From contig DCMZ01000002.1 in assembly GCA_002321895.1 (NCBI GenBank), positions 58,263-122,262 of the forward strand: 64,000 nucleotides of DNA, in the 5' to 3' direction. Below are positions 1-8,711 of this stretch, piece by piece. The notes under the pieces are model-generated. The model saw only the letters and a program-made list of their open reading frames with translations, was not told the DNA's origin and did no database searches. The number at the start of each line of letters is the position of its first letter. Position 1 is the stretch's first letter. The translations under genes were made by a program, and so were the position numbers. Source of the stretch: Bdellovibrionaceae bacterium UBA1609. Lineage in GTDB: Bacteria > Bdellovibrionota > Bdellovibrionia > Bdellovibrionales > UBA1609.

Positions 1-795
1 TACAAAGAAAAAGCCATTGAACTGGAAAATAAGTTTTTTGCGAATCAGTATGTTGTCATGAAAGACGGTTCCAATCCTAATCATTCTGCCATTGGACGAT
101 TTAGTGAATCCGATGGCTGTATTGTTCCATTATTAACTCCTTCAGAGGGGATTTGGGGAATTCATCCAAGGAATATGGAACAGAGTTTTGCACTGGATAG
201 TCTGCTCAATGACGACATTAGTTTTGTTTCACTCGTTGGAAAAGCGGGTACGGGTAAAACATTGCTTGCTATCGCTGCAGGTCTTTCTAAGACGCTCGAT
301 GATGGCCACTTCCAAAAATTATTAGTGAGTCGACCCATTTTTCCAATGGGGCGAGACATCGGTTACCTTCCTGGAGATATTGAAGAAAAACTAAACCCTT
401 GGATGCAGCCCATCTTTGATAACGTTGAGTTTTTAATGGGTGAGGGGAAGAAGGCTGCGGGTCGTGCTCAGGAGCTTATTAATCAAGGAATGTTGAATAT
501 CGAACCACTCACTTACATTCGTGGCCGAAGCATTCCTAATCAGTATTTGATCGTTGATGAAGCTCAGAACTTATCACCCCATGAAATTAAAACTATTGTT
601 ACTCGAGCTGGAAACGGGACAAAAGTTATATTAACGGGAGATCCCTACCAGATAGACAATCCCTATGTGGATGCCGCCAACTCAGGACTCACCTACTCCG
701 TTGAGCGATTTAAAGGCGAGCGTATTGCTGGTCACGTGACTCTAATGAAGGGTGAGCGATCAGAACTTGCAGAGCTCGCGGCAAATATTCTTTAA
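1..795 (+). CDS. PhoH-family ATPase (5' end outside window)
   Basis: The frame is open from base 1, so the gene enters from the left; 264 C-terminal residues are visible. A P-loop (GKAGTGKT, about visible residue 80) and a Walker B-like VDEAQNLS followed by TGDPYQID are typical of the PhoH helicase-like ATPase domain. The stretch before it (NPNHSAIGRF) resembles the linker of PIN-PhoH fusions of the YlaK type, so a PIN nuclease domain probably lies upstream of the window. PhoH proteins are cytoplasmic RNA-associated ATPases; the substrate is not evident here. The ATG at 58 is internal. A strong terminator follows at 823-855. Confidence 0.9.
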   Translation, partial: YKEKAIELENKFFANQYVVMKDGSNPNHSAIGRFSESDGCIVPLLTPSEGIWGIHPRNMEQSFALDSLLNDDISFVSLVGKAGTGKTLLAIAAGLSKTLDDGHFQKLLVSRPIFPMGRDIGYLPGDIEEKLNPWMQPIFDNVEFLMGEGKKAAGRAQELINQGMLNIEPLTYIRGRSIPNQYLIVDEAQNLSPHEIKTIVTRAGNGTKVILTGDPYQIDNPYVDAANSGLTYSVERFKGERIAGHVTLMKGERSELAELAANIL

Positions 796-822
796 GCTTA
801 GTTGGGTGTGACCGACACTTCG

Positions 823-855
823 ATCCACTGGCCGAATAGCCAGTGGATTTTTTTT
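823..855 (+). terminator. Rho-independent terminator after phoH
   Basis: A perfect 10-bp inverted repeat (atccactggc / gccagtggat) with a 6-nt loop is followed by eight T residues. It ends the phoH transcript. The 3' arm contains the GTG assigned as start of the next gene. Confidence 0.88.
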
Positions 856-1238
856 ATCCAATAGTCGAGGAATCTCTCGAAAGCATTAATACTCCATGGT
901 TTGTGGCCGATAGAGCTATTAAGACGGGCATTCTGTCTTTGCAAGAAATTGGAGCGACGATGTTTATTCAAGGCGATTTGCAAAAAGTATTTGATGCACT
1001 TTTCACAATGGGAGTCATCGATCCCGTGTTGGAAGAGGATTGGACAGAAGCGATAGATGAATTGCAGTACTACTATCCGGAAGTGCAAGAGGCGATTCAG
1101 GTAGTGAATGCTTTTCAGGGAAACTTAGACCAACTGATGCATGAGTTGGAACAGTTTGATGTGAAGATTTTAGGTTTTTTAGCAATGGAAGTGGCCAAAG
1201 AGTTTGCTGACTTCCACTCAAGGGAAGAGTTACATTGA
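843..1238 (+). CDS. Conserved hypothetical, acidic 131-aa protein
   Basis: I do not recognise this family. It is an acidic, mostly helical, soluble-looking protein with no signal peptide or membrane segment. The GTG start at 843 is uncertain: it lies in the 3' arm of the upstream terminator and has no Shine-Dalgarno sequence, and an in-frame GTG at 903 is an alternative. The stop overlaps the next start (TGATG at 1236-1240), so it is translationally coupled to the cupredoxin-like gene and, through it, to the CpaF-like ATPase. This context suggests a role with that ATPase, but that is inference. Confidence 0.65.
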   Translation: MDFFYPIVEESLESINTPWFVADRAIKTGILSLQEIGATMFIQGDLQKVFDALFTMGVIDPVLEEDWTEAIDELQYYYPEVQEAIQVVNAFQGNLDQLMHELEQFDVKILGFLAMEVAKEFADFHSREELH

Positions 1239-1732
1239 TGAAGAATATAGTGATCGTATTAGGACTTATATTTATGAGCCAATCGGCGATGGCGGACTGG
1301 TCTGTGGATTTCTCTAGACGAAATATGAAAACCTTAGAGTCAGACGCAAGAATGCCAGCCTCTGAAGAAAAAGAAGAAAAGGGGTTCCTTGATACCATCT
1401 TTGAGTCTTCGACACCTCTACAAGAAATTGTTGTTCTGAATACTGAGAAGGGTTTCGTGCCTGCGACTGTAAATGTAAGAAGGGGCATGAATTATAAGTT
1501 TCACATCGTGAACATTAATGAATCTGAGCGAAACGTAAGTTTTGTTATGGATTCATTCAGTGAGCATCATGCCACCTACTTTGGGAATATCAAAACCTTT
1601 GTTTTGCGGCCTAAAACTGAAGGAGTGTTTAGCTTTCAGTGTCCCGAGACCTCAGCTCAAGGGAAGCTTGTTGTTTACCCCTCTTACAAAATGGATGATG
1701 CTATTCACTTGAGACAGCCTGCATCGAGGTAA
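1238..1732 (+). CDS. Exported cupredoxin-like protein
   Basis: The ATG at 1238 overlaps the preceding TGA and has a GGGAAGAG Shine-Dalgarno sequence; a TTG one codon upstream is less likely. Residues 1-19 form a signal peptide (hydrophobic core, cleavage after SAMA). The mature part has a beta-rich domain from about residue 60 with the pattern of a cupredoxin (VPATVNVRRGMNYKFHI, then FSFQCPE near the C terminus). The Cys of FQCPE is present, but the His and Met ligands that normally follow it are not visible, so copper binding is doubtful. It lies 3 bp upstream of the CpaF-like gene and is presumably periplasmic. Confidence 0.65.
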   Translation: MKNIVIVLGLIFMSQSAMADWSVDFSRRNMKTLESDARMPASEEKEEKGFLDTIFESSTPLQEIVVLNTEKGFVPATVNVRRGMNYKFHIVNINESERNVSFVMDSFSEHHATYFGNIKTFVLRPKTEGVFSFQCPETSAQGKLVVYPSYKMDDAIHLRQPASR

Positions 1733-1735
1733 GTC

Positions 1736-2851
1736 ATGGGAAAAGACGTCGCCGGTGTTTATGAAGAATCTATAAAAGGCTATCTTCAGCCCATTTGGGA
1801 TCTGCTACAAGACGAGTCCGTAACGGAAGTTATGATCAACGGTCATGACGAGATTTTTATTGAAACTGGTGGTAAGCTTAAACGCTCAGAAAAGGTGTTT
1901 CCTGACGAAGACAGTTTGATGATGGCTGTAGTGAATATTGCCCAAAGTGTGGGTCGGCGAATTGATGATGAGAACCCGAGGCTCGATGCCCGGTTGCCCA
2001 ATGGTTATCGAATTCATGCCGTTATTCCTCCTCTGTGCAAAGGAACCACGGTGGCGATTCGTAAGTTCTCTACCGTTAAATTAACTTTCAAAGACTACAT
2101 TAAATTCGGAACACTCACTCCAGACGCAGCTCTTTTTTTAGATATCTGCATGAAGCTTGGGAAAAATGTTTTGGTTTCAGGTGGTACCGGTTCGGGTAAA
2201 ACAACACTTTTAAGTGTGTTATGCAGTAAAATCCCTCCTGGACAAAGAATCATCGTTATTGAGGATTCTGCAGAATTACAAATTGATTATGAACATATTG
2301 TATTTTTCGAAACACGAATGGCTAATGGTCAAGGTAAAGGTGCTGTGACCATAGAAGATCTATTAAAGAGTTCTTTACGACTTCGTCCGGATCGAATCAT
2401 AGTGGGTGAGGTTCGTGGGGGTGAGGCTCTTGATCTTATTCAAGCAATGAACACCGGTCATAAGGGATGTTTAGGTACGGTTCACTCAAACAGCGAAGAG
2501 GATGCTATGGTTCGTTTGGAAGCTCTTGCTCAAGGCGCGGAAAGCAAATTGAGTGAACAAGCTCTCCAATACCAAATCGGTGCAGCGGTGGATATAGTGG
2601 TTCAAATATCTAGAATGTCCGACGGGTCTCGTAAAATCACTGGAATCTCTGAGGTTCTGGGGCTGCATGAGGATGGCACATACAACGTTTTGCCTATTTT
2701 TCGAATTGGACGTTTGGAAAAGCAGCCCGATGGAAAATTAAAGGGGGGGCTAGAGCCGCAAGGTAATCTGCCCACTTTCATGGAAGAAATCGAAGATAAT
2801 CGACTGCCATTTCCTCGAGACAAGTTTAGAACTCGTAAGAAAGCTGCTTAA
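1736..2851 (+). CDS. CpaF/TadA-family secretion ATPase
   Basis: This 371-aa VirB11/CpaF-type ATPase powers assembly of Tad pili or a related secretion machine from the cytoplasmic side. Visible motifs are the Walker A GGTGSGKTT (about residue 148), the acidic VIEDSAELQ, the Walker B region RPDRIIVGEVRGGEA and the His box GTVHSNS. The N-terminal part (SVTEVMINGHDEIFIE) is typical of CpaF. No tadB, tadC, secretin or prepilin gene follows, so it is a solitary ATPase whose partners are elsewhere or differ. It is the last gene of the three-gene operon starting near 843. Confidence 0.9.
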   Translation: MGKDVAGVYEESIKGYLQPIWDLLQDESVTEVMINGHDEIFIETGGKLKRSEKVFPDEDSLMMAVVNIAQSVGRRIDDENPRLDARLPNGYRIHAVIPPLCKGTTVAIRKFSTVKLTFKDYIKFGTLTPDAALFLDICMKLGKNVLVSGGTGSGKTTLLSVLCSKIPPGQRIIVIEDSAELQIDYEHIVFFETRMANGQGKGAVTIEDLLKSSLRLRPDRIIVGEVRGGEALDLIQAMNTGHKGCLGTVHSNSEEDAMVRLEALAQGAESKLSEQALQYQIGAAVDIVVQISRMSDGSRKITGISEVLGLHEDGTYNVLPIFRIGRLEKQPDGKLKGGLEPQGNLPTFMEEIEDNRLPFPRDKFRTRKKAA

Positions 2852-2952
2852 CGCAAGGCGACACATAAGCTTTCCATTATATAAGAGGTTCAGCCCTATA
2901 TTACGCATAGTGCCCGATTGTAATTATGGGGCCTCCAGGATAAAAACCCAGC

Positions 2953-3996
2953 GTGGATTTTAGTGGGAAGATTTCCAATTCAGTACTGACTTACCTGGAT
3001 AACCAAGGGGTAAATTTGGAGGGCCTTTATGAGCTCACCGATTTGCCCGTGGAGTTTCTAAGAGATCCCGCATGTTGGCTAGAGGCCGATAAGTTAGAGG
3101 CATTTCTTCACACGATGGAGCAAACTTACGGTTTGAGATCCAATGAGAGCCTTGTTTCTCTGGTGGGGTTGAATAGTTGTGAGCTTCGGTCCTGGGGTGT
3201 TTTAGATTCCGTCATTAAAATGATTGAATCACCAAAGGATATTTATGGGCAGCCCCAACGTTTGATTTCCTACTTTATTTCTCCAGAACCTCCCATTGCA
3301 AATTTAGAAGTGAGTGATCATTCTGTTCGGTTTGATCTGCCTATCGCTGCAGAAGAGTATCCCTATGTGACGGAATATTTGATTTCTGCTTTTGAAGGTT
3401 TGCCCAAATATTTGGGCAAAAATGCATCTAATGTGAATTGGACTGAGAATACCATCGAAATTTCCTGGTCACTGGATCAGCCGACATTGCTGGATGAGAA
3501 GGCTCTGCGAAAATCCTTGAGTCCAGAATTGTTACAGGGAATGGTTCGCTCCCTTGAGAGTTTGCAAAAGCAACTTGAAAAGAAAAATGAAGAACTGAAG
3601 TTCAAAGAAAAGGAAATTCATTCCTTAAAGGAAGATATAAAAAATCTTCTTAACACTCCAGTCAATCGGGCACTGCATCCTTTGGAAGGAGAGCAAGTGT
3701 TGGCCAAAGAAGAGATTCAAGGTGCTGCAAAAAGTTTGCGCGGAGAAGTTTCACGATTGTCGGATTATATTGCCCGTGCTCAGCAGTTGGTTACTTTGCT
3801 GGTTGGACGAGGTCGTTTGGACGGACAAGCTAAAACCGCCATGCGACGAGTGGGCTGGGATCAGGTGATGCAGGGAAAGATTATTTCCGTGCGAGAATCC
3901 TATAGACTTATTGATTCAATTAACAAAAATATCGAAATAGATGGAAACGCAAGCCGAATGGCTGAAAGCACATCGTCTCCAGCACCCCCTCATTGA
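2953..3996 (+). CDS. Hypothetical protein: AraC-ligand-domain-like N terminus plus coiled coil
   Basis: The start is the GTG at 2953, with AGGA about 12 nt upstream. The first 110 residues (YLDNQGVNLEGLYELTDLP, then DPACWLEADKLEAFL) resemble the effector-binding domain found at the N terminus of some AraC-family regulators, but no helix-turn-helix follows. Residues about 195-235 form a charged coiled coil (SLQKQLEKKNEELKFKEKEI), and residues 245-320 are predicted helical. No signal peptide or membrane segment is visible. It ends just before eno. It may be a cytoplasmic sensor or scaffold; function unknown. Confidence 0.7.
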   Translation: MDFSGKISNSVLTYLDNQGVNLEGLYELTDLPVEFLRDPACWLEADKLEAFLHTMEQTYGLRSNESLVSLVGLNSCELRSWGVLDSVIKMIESPKDIYGQPQRLISYFISPEPPIANLEVSDHSVRFDLPIAAEEYPYVTEYLISAFEGLPKYLGKNASNVNWTENTIEISWSLDQPTLLDEKALRKSLSPELLQGMVRSLESLQKQLEKKNEELKFKEKEIHSLKEDIKNLLNTPVNRALHPLEGEQVLAKEEIQGAAKSLRGEVSRLSDYIARAQQLVTLLVGRGRLDGQAKTAMRRVGWDQVMQGKIISVRESYRLIDSINKNIEIDGNASRMAESTSSPAPPH

Positions 3997-4007
3997 AAGG
4001 AAAAGTC

Positions 4008-5282
4008 ATGTCCACAATTGTAGATGTTACTGCCAGAGAAATTTTAGATAGTCGTGGAAATCCAACTGTAGAAGTTGAAGTGTATCTTGATACCGATGTT
4101 GTAGGTCGAGCCGCCGTTCCAAGTGGTGCGTCCACAGGAGCCTATGAAGCGGCAGAGCTTCGCGATGGAGATAAAGCTAGATACAAAGGAAAGGGCGTTC
4201 AAAAGGCCTGTGAAAATGTAGAAATGATTTTGGGACCTGCTCTAGAAGGAATGGATGTCACTCGTCAAACTGAAATTGATCGCACCTTGATCGATCTCGA
4301 CGGTACAGATAACAAGTCAAAGTTGGGAGCAAATGCTATTCTTGGTGTTTCGTTGGCTTGTGCAAAAGCGGCTTCGGAAGAAGTGGACTTACCTTTGTTT
4401 CAGTATGTTGGAGGCACTTACGCCAATCAATTACCAGTACCTTTAATGAATGTTTTAAATGGTGGAGCACATGCCAACAACGGCCTGGATGTTCAGGAGT
4501 TTATGATCGTGCCTACATTAGGGAACACTTTTCGCGAAGCTCTTCGTGCGGGAGCAGAAGTGTTTCACACATTGAAGGGAATTCTTAATGATAAGGGTCT
4601 TTCTACAGCTGTGGGTGATGAAGGTGGATTTGCTCCGACTTTATCGTCTAATGGCGAAGCCATGGAACTATTGACTATGGCCATTGAAAAGGCCGGTTAT
4701 AAACCTGGTGAGGAAATTTCGTTGGCTCTCGATGTGGCTTCCACTGAGCTGGTTGAAGGTGAGAAGTATCTTTGGGAAGGAAAGCATATTTCTTCTGAAG
4801 AGTTAGCGGATGTTTACAAAGATTGGACTAAAAAATACCCGTTAGTCAGTGTGGAAGATGCCTTCGGTGAAGATGATTGGAATGCTTGGGGTAGATTCAC
4901 AGGTGATTACGGTAAGTCTGTACAGTTGGTTGGCGATGATTTATTTGTTACCAATCCAAAGCGACTTCAGCGTGGAATCAATGAGGGGTCTGCTAACTCC
5001 CTTCTGGTAAAGGTCAATCAGATTGGTACTTTGACGGAAACTAGCCAAGCCGTAAATATGGCTCAGGCGGCATCATTTACCACAGTCATGTCCCATCGTT
5101 CTGGGGAGACTGAAGATACGACAATAGCCGATTTATCTGTAGCTCTCGGTTGTCAGCAGATCAAAACAGGAAGTCTTTGTAGATCTGAAAGAATTGCTAA
5201 GTATAATCAGCTTTTGAGAATCGAAGAATATCTAGGGGAAACTGCCGTTTACGCGGGTAAAAAGGCTTTTTTACAGTCCTAG
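4008..5282 (+). CDS. eno: Enolase
   Basis: Enolase interconverts 2-phosphoglycerate and phosphoenolpyruvate in glycolysis. The protein is 424 aa, a normal length. The family start sequence (MSTIVDVTAREILDSRGNPT) fixes the ATG at 4008, with AAAGGA just upstream; a TTG at 3993 would add five atypical residues. Hallmarks are GDEGGFAP, VEDAFGEDDW, the catalytic Lys region LLVKVNQIGT and SHRSGETEDT. It starts 11 nt after the coiled-coil gene, so the two are probably co-transcribed. Confidence 0.98.
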   Translation: MSTIVDVTAREILDSRGNPTVEVEVYLDTDVVGRAAVPSGASTGAYEAAELRDGDKARYKGKGVQKACENVEMILGPALEGMDVTRQTEIDRTLIDLDGTDNKSKLGANAILGVSLACAKAASEEVDLPLFQYVGGTYANQLPVPLMNVLNGGAHANNGLDVQEFMIVPTLGNTFREALRAGAEVFHTLKGILNDKGLSTAVGDEGGFAPTLSSNGEAMELLTMAIEKAGYKPGEEISLALDVASTELVEGEKYLWEGKHISSEELADVYKDWTKKYPLVSVEDAFGEDDWNAWGRFTGDYGKSVQLVGDDLFVTNPKRLQRGINEGSANSLLVKVNQIGTLTETSQAVNMAQAASFTTVMSHRSGETEDTTIADLSVALGCQQIKTGSLCRSERIAKYNQLLRIEEYLGETAVYAGKKAFLQS

Positions 5283-5327
5283 GTCTCGAGCTCGCCGAAT
5301 GATCTTAAGTTCAATGGCGTGACTTGA

Positions 5328-5333
5328 TAGACT
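5328..5333 (+). promoter_or_regulatory. Possible -10 box of a leaderless ftsB
   Basis: TAGACT ends 7 nt before the ftsB ATG, and there is no Shine-Dalgarno sequence between them. A poor -35 (TTAAGT, 5305-5310) lies 17 nt upstream. This is the weakest member of a set of similar sites described under findings. Confidence 0.3.
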
Positions 5334-5339
5334 GGGTCT

Positions 5340-5657
5340 ATGTTACGCCGTTGGATAAATCAAATATTCAATTTAATTGATAAGTTTCTCTACGATCCCA
5401 AAAGAGTGCTCATAGTATTTGTCTCGCTTGTCACAATGAGCTTGGTTTTCGATGGAACGCTTTTGCAGTTATGGAAACTCAAGCGAGAGCACGCTGAGAA
5501 TATAAACTCAATCAAAGAGTACCAAGTGAAGATACAAGAGTTGGATTTTAAGATTGCTCGTGCTCAGAAGTTGGATTTTATAGAGCGTGAGGCTCGAAAT
5601 CGATTCGATTTGGTGGAAGAAGGGGACCTGGTTTTTGTATTCACTGAGTCTGAATGA
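5340..5657 (+). CDS. ftsB: Septum formation initiator FtsB/DivIC
   Basis: This 105-aa bitopic inner-membrane protein has a short cytoplasmic N terminus, one membrane segment (about residues 22-42, VLIVFVSLVTMSLVF), and a periplasmic coiled coil (about 47-78) ending in the family signature FIEREARNRFDLVEEGD. FtsB joins FtsL and FtsQ in the division complex. The eno-ftsB neighbourhood is widespread in proteobacteria. No Shine-Dalgarno sequence is seen before the ATG. Confidence 0.9.
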   Translation: MLRRWINQIFNLIDKFLYDPKRVLIVFVSLVTMSLVFDGTLLQLWKLKREHAENINSIKEYQVKIQELDFKIARAQKLDFIEREARNRFDLVEEGDLVFVFTESE

Positions 5658-5769
5658 TAACAGACTATGGTCCAGTCCTCTGAAGCCAGTAACCGAGATG
5701 GTCTTTCCTATTGTCGAATAATTGTTAGGGGATTAATCTAATAAAAGTAAATATTTGGGAGGTCCACCT

Positions 5770-6048
5770 ATGACTACTTGGACGGGACCATTAATTAGGC
5801 ACATGCGATTGAGATTGGGATGGTCTAAGTCGGAACTTGGGCGCCGGCTGGGACTTACCTTGTCTCAAATCACTAAAATGGAAAAAGGCCAATTATCTAT
5901 TGATAGTGAGCTCATAAATCAATTGGATCATCTCAAGCGGCATTCGGACGAAATCTGTAGACAGAATAGGAATAGACCTCTTTTCGACCGAGTTATGCAG
6001 GAAAATAATTTTCATCAAGCAGATCTATCTCATTTAGATAAGGATTAA
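5770..6048 (+). CDS. XRE-family helix-turn-helix protein
   Basis: This is a 92-aa cytoplasmic DNA-binding protein. The ATG at 5770 is preceded by a GGGAGGT Shine-Dalgarno sequence, which excludes the in-frame TTG at 5755. Residues 6-55 form a Cro/C1-type HTH (IRHMRLRLGWSKSELGRRLG, then LSQITKMEKGQ). The tail is hydrophilic with no recognised sensor domain. It lies between ftsB and polA on the same strand. The target is unknown. Confidence 0.8.
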   Translation: MTTWTGPLIRHMRLRLGWSKSELGRRLGLTLSQITKMEKGQLSIDSELINQLDHLKRHSDEICRQNRNRPLFDRVMQENNFHQADLSHLDKD

Positions 6049-6075
6049 CTTACCGCGGTAGCTCTGGTCATTAGC

Positions 6076-6097
6076 ACCATTTGTGAATACAAATGGT
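6076..6097 (+). promoter_or_regulatory. Perfect 9-bp hairpin directly before the polA ATG
   Basis: The arms accatttgt and acaaatggt are separated by gaat, and the structure ends 2 nt before the polA ATG. It occupies the place of a ribosome binding site, and no Shine-Dalgarno sequence exists. The same bases include a possible -10 (TACAAA, 6088-6093), so it may instead be an operator over a leaderless promoter. Confidence 0.5.
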
Positions 6098-6099
6098 CC

Positions 6100-8670
6100 A
6101 TGAAAAAGCTCTATTTAGTCGATGTAAGCTCCATGTTCTTTCGTGCTTTCTACGCCGTACCACACATGAGTAATTCTCAAAAACTTCCGACCAATGCTCT
6201 TTATGGTCTTCTTTCCATGACAATAAAACTTCTTAAGGAAGTACAGCCGGATTACATGGTCTTTTGCCAAGATAGAAAAGAGCCGTCTTTTCGTGCTGAA
6301 CTCTATAGTGAGTATAAAGCCAATCGAAGTGAGATGCCTGAGGATCTCGTTCCGCAGATGCCATATATAAATAAGTTGATAGATATTCTCGGAATTCCCC
6401 AAATTAACAAAAAGGGATTTGAGGCAGATGATATCATTGGAACTTTAAGTGGGTTTGGGAAAGAACAGGGCTGGGAAGTTGTTATTGTCAGTGGAGATAA
6501 GGATTTTGCGCAACTGATTGATCCAAAAGTTTCTATGTACGACACGATGAAAAACAAAGTTTATGATGAACAAGCTGTCGTGGAAAAATGGGGTGTGCAT
6601 CCAGATCAATTTATTGATTATTTGGCACTGATTGGTGACTCCAGTGATAATATTCCGGGAGTAAGAGGTGTTGGCCCTAAAACCGCAGAGAAGTTACTTG
6701 CTGAATATAAAACACTCGAAGGTGTTTATGAGAATGTCGAAAATGTTTCCGGTAAAGCTTTAAAGGCAAAGCTAGCGGATAACAAAGATATGGCCTATTT
6801 ATCCAAAGAACTCGTGACCATTGTAAGAGATATCGAGCTGGGTGTAGCTGCCGATGATTTAAAGATTAAACCCATTGATAGAGACGCATTGTCCGAAATT
6901 TTAGAGGAACTCGAATTTAAATCTTTCGAGAAAAAACTATTTAGTAGTAGAGAAAAAAACAGTGCCACTAAAAAAGACTTAAAATCATCCACAACAAAGG
7001 CCAAGGCAACCCCGTCGGTTAAAGTGGCGAGAGAAAAGGTAGAGGTTAAGGACGCTGAAGTTGTGCAAATGTCGGCGGCTGAAATTCAGAAAGCCATCGA
7101 TGCTTACTCAGAGGTTTGGACTGTGGATGCAGAGGGAGAGACTTACCTTTATAATGGGAAGTCTTTAATTTTGCCGCAAGATGATTTGTCTAACATTTCT
7201 GATGTTCTAAGTTCGAAACATCTCTTCTGGAAGGGCTATGACCTCAAGAACGTTTGGCATAAATATAATATAGACTTGCCTCGAGCAGCCTGTGATTTAA
7301 TGCTCTCCGCTTATATTGTAAAGCCTGAAAATGTGGGCAAAATTGGTAAGGTGACAGAAAAGTATTTGGACGAAAAAGTGCCAGATCTAGCAAGCGTGAA
7401 CGATATGTTAAAGCTGCAGATCAACTTGGAAAATGAGTTTTCTAAATTAGTAAAGCAAGTGAATGGGCAATCTGTTCTCGATGAGATTGAGCTTCCCTTA
7501 TTGCCGGCATTGTATGAGATGGAGCGAAATGGAATTCGGCTCGATTCAAGTATATTAAAAGAACAGAGCCAAGAACTAGAAACGGATCTTGCTGATCTTG
7601 AAAAGACAATCCACGACCTGGCGGGAGAGCCTTTTAACATCTCCTCACCAAAACAACTCGGAAGTATTTTGTTTGAAAAGCTAGGTCTTCCGCCATCGAA
7701 GAAAACCAAAACAGGTTATTCTACAAATAGTGATGTTTTAATGGGATTAAAAGACGAGCATCCTATCTGTGAATTGATTCTGCAGTTTAGGGAAGATGCG
7801 AAGCTTAAAAGTACATATGTAGACTCTCTTCCTAAATTGGTAAATAGCGAAACCGGTCGAATACACACTCAGTTTAATCAGGCGGTGACCACAACAGGTC
7901 GGCTTTCCAGTGTTAATCCAAATCTTCAGAATATACCCATTCGCACAGAGCGTGGCCGAAGAATCCGAAAAGCATTTGTTACGGATCCTAATCACCAGCT
8001 TTTGTCCGCGGACTACTCACAAATTGAACTTAGAGTATTGGCTCATATAACTGAGGACCCTGGTTTGATTCGTGCTTTTGAAAACGATCAAGATGTTCAT
8101 GCAATTACAGCATCAGAGATCTATGGTGTTTCGCTCGAAGATGTAACTTCCGAGCAAAGAAGAAATGCCAAAGCCGTAAATTTTGGAATTGCCTATGGTC
8201 AGGGTGCCTATGGACTGGCGGAAACTTTAGGTATTTCAAGATCCGAAGGAAAGCAGATCATTGATACCTATTTTTCTAAATTTAAAAAAATAAAGGATTA
8301 CATGGTCAATGTTGTAGAAGAGGCTAAGGCCAATGGCTATGTTGAGATGCTATCAGGGCGTCGAAGATATTTAGAGGAGCTGGAAGCAAAGCAGCCAGCC
8401 GTTAGAAAGTTTGGTGAGCGGGCAGCTATTAATGCTCCAATGCAGGGGACGGCCGCTGATATTGTTAAACTCGCTATGATTAAGTCCTATGAGAGCATCC
8501 AGTCTAAGATGCTTTTACAAGTGCATGATGAATTGATTTTTAGCTGTAATGAGCTCATTGCTGAGGAAGAGCAAAAAGAAGTGACCTATTTAATGGAAAA
8601 TGCGTTTCAACTCAATGTGCCCTTAAAGGTGAATTCTTCTATCGGGGTCAATTGGGATGAAGCGCACTAG
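6100..8670 (+). CDS. polA: DNA polymerase I
   Basis: This 856-aa protein is shorter than the 928 aa of E. coli Pol I. Residues 1-285 are the 5' nuclease (DVSSMFFRAFYAVP, VSGDKDFAQLI, GDSSDNIPGVRGVGPKTA). A Lys-rich linker follows (286-322). Residues about 325-470 occupy the place of the proofreading 3'-5' exonuclease, but the DxE motif is not visible and the middle Asp region reads GYDLKNVW, so proofreading is probably lost. Residues 480-856 are the polymerase: motif A DYSQIELRVLAHI, motif B RRNAKAVNFGIAYGQG, motif C VHDELIF. It acts in Okazaki fragment maturation and repair. Confidence 0.97.
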   Translation: MKKLYLVDVSSMFFRAFYAVPHMSNSQKLPTNALYGLLSMTIKLLKEVQPDYMVFCQDRKEPSFRAELYSEYKANRSEMPEDLVPQMPYINKLIDILGIPQINKKGFEADDIIGTLSGFGKEQGWEVVIVSGDKDFAQLIDPKVSMYDTMKNKVYDEQAVVEKWGVHPDQFIDYLALIGDSSDNIPGVRGVGPKTAEKLLAEYKTLEGVYENVENVSGKALKAKLADNKDMAYLSKELVTIVRDIELGVAADDLKIKPIDRDALSEILEELEFKSFEKKLFSSREKNSATKKDLKSSTTKAKATPSVKVAREKVEVKDAEVVQMSAAEIQKAIDAYSEVWTVDAEGETYLYNGKSLILPQDDLSNISDVLSSKHLFWKGYDLKNVWHKYNIDLPRAACDLMLSAYIVKPENVGKIGKVTEKYLDEKVPDLASVNDMLKLQINLENEFSKLVKQVNGQSVLDEIELPLLPALYEMERNGIRLDSSILKEQSQELETDLADLEKTIHDLAGEPFNISSPKQLGSILFEKLGLPPSKKTKTGYSTNSDVLMGLKDEHPICELILQFREDAKLKSTYVDSLPKLVNSETGRIHTQFNQAVTTTGRLSSVNPNLQNIPIRTERGRRIRKAFVTDPNHQLLSADYSQIELRVLAHITEDPGLIRAFENDQDVHAITASEIYGVSLEDVTSEQRRNAKAVNFGIAYGQGAYGLAETLGISRSEGKQIIDTYFSKFKKIKDYMVNVVEEAKANGYVEMLSGRRRYLEELEAKQPAVRKFGERAAINAPMQGTAADIVKLAMIKSYESIQSKMLLQVHDELIFSCNELIAEEEQKEVTYLMENAFQLNVPLKVNSSIGVNWDEAH

Positions 8671-8678
8671 ATTTCGAA

Positions 8679-8711
8679 GTTGGGACTAAAACCGTTCTCG
8701 GCGGTCCCAAC
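8679..8711. terminator. Possible bidirectional hairpin between convergent genes
   Basis: An 8-bp perfect inverted repeat (gttgggac / gtcccaac) spans the end of the minus-strand lipoprotein gene just after polA. There is no U-tract on either strand, so intrinsic termination is only a possibility. Confidence 0.3.
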
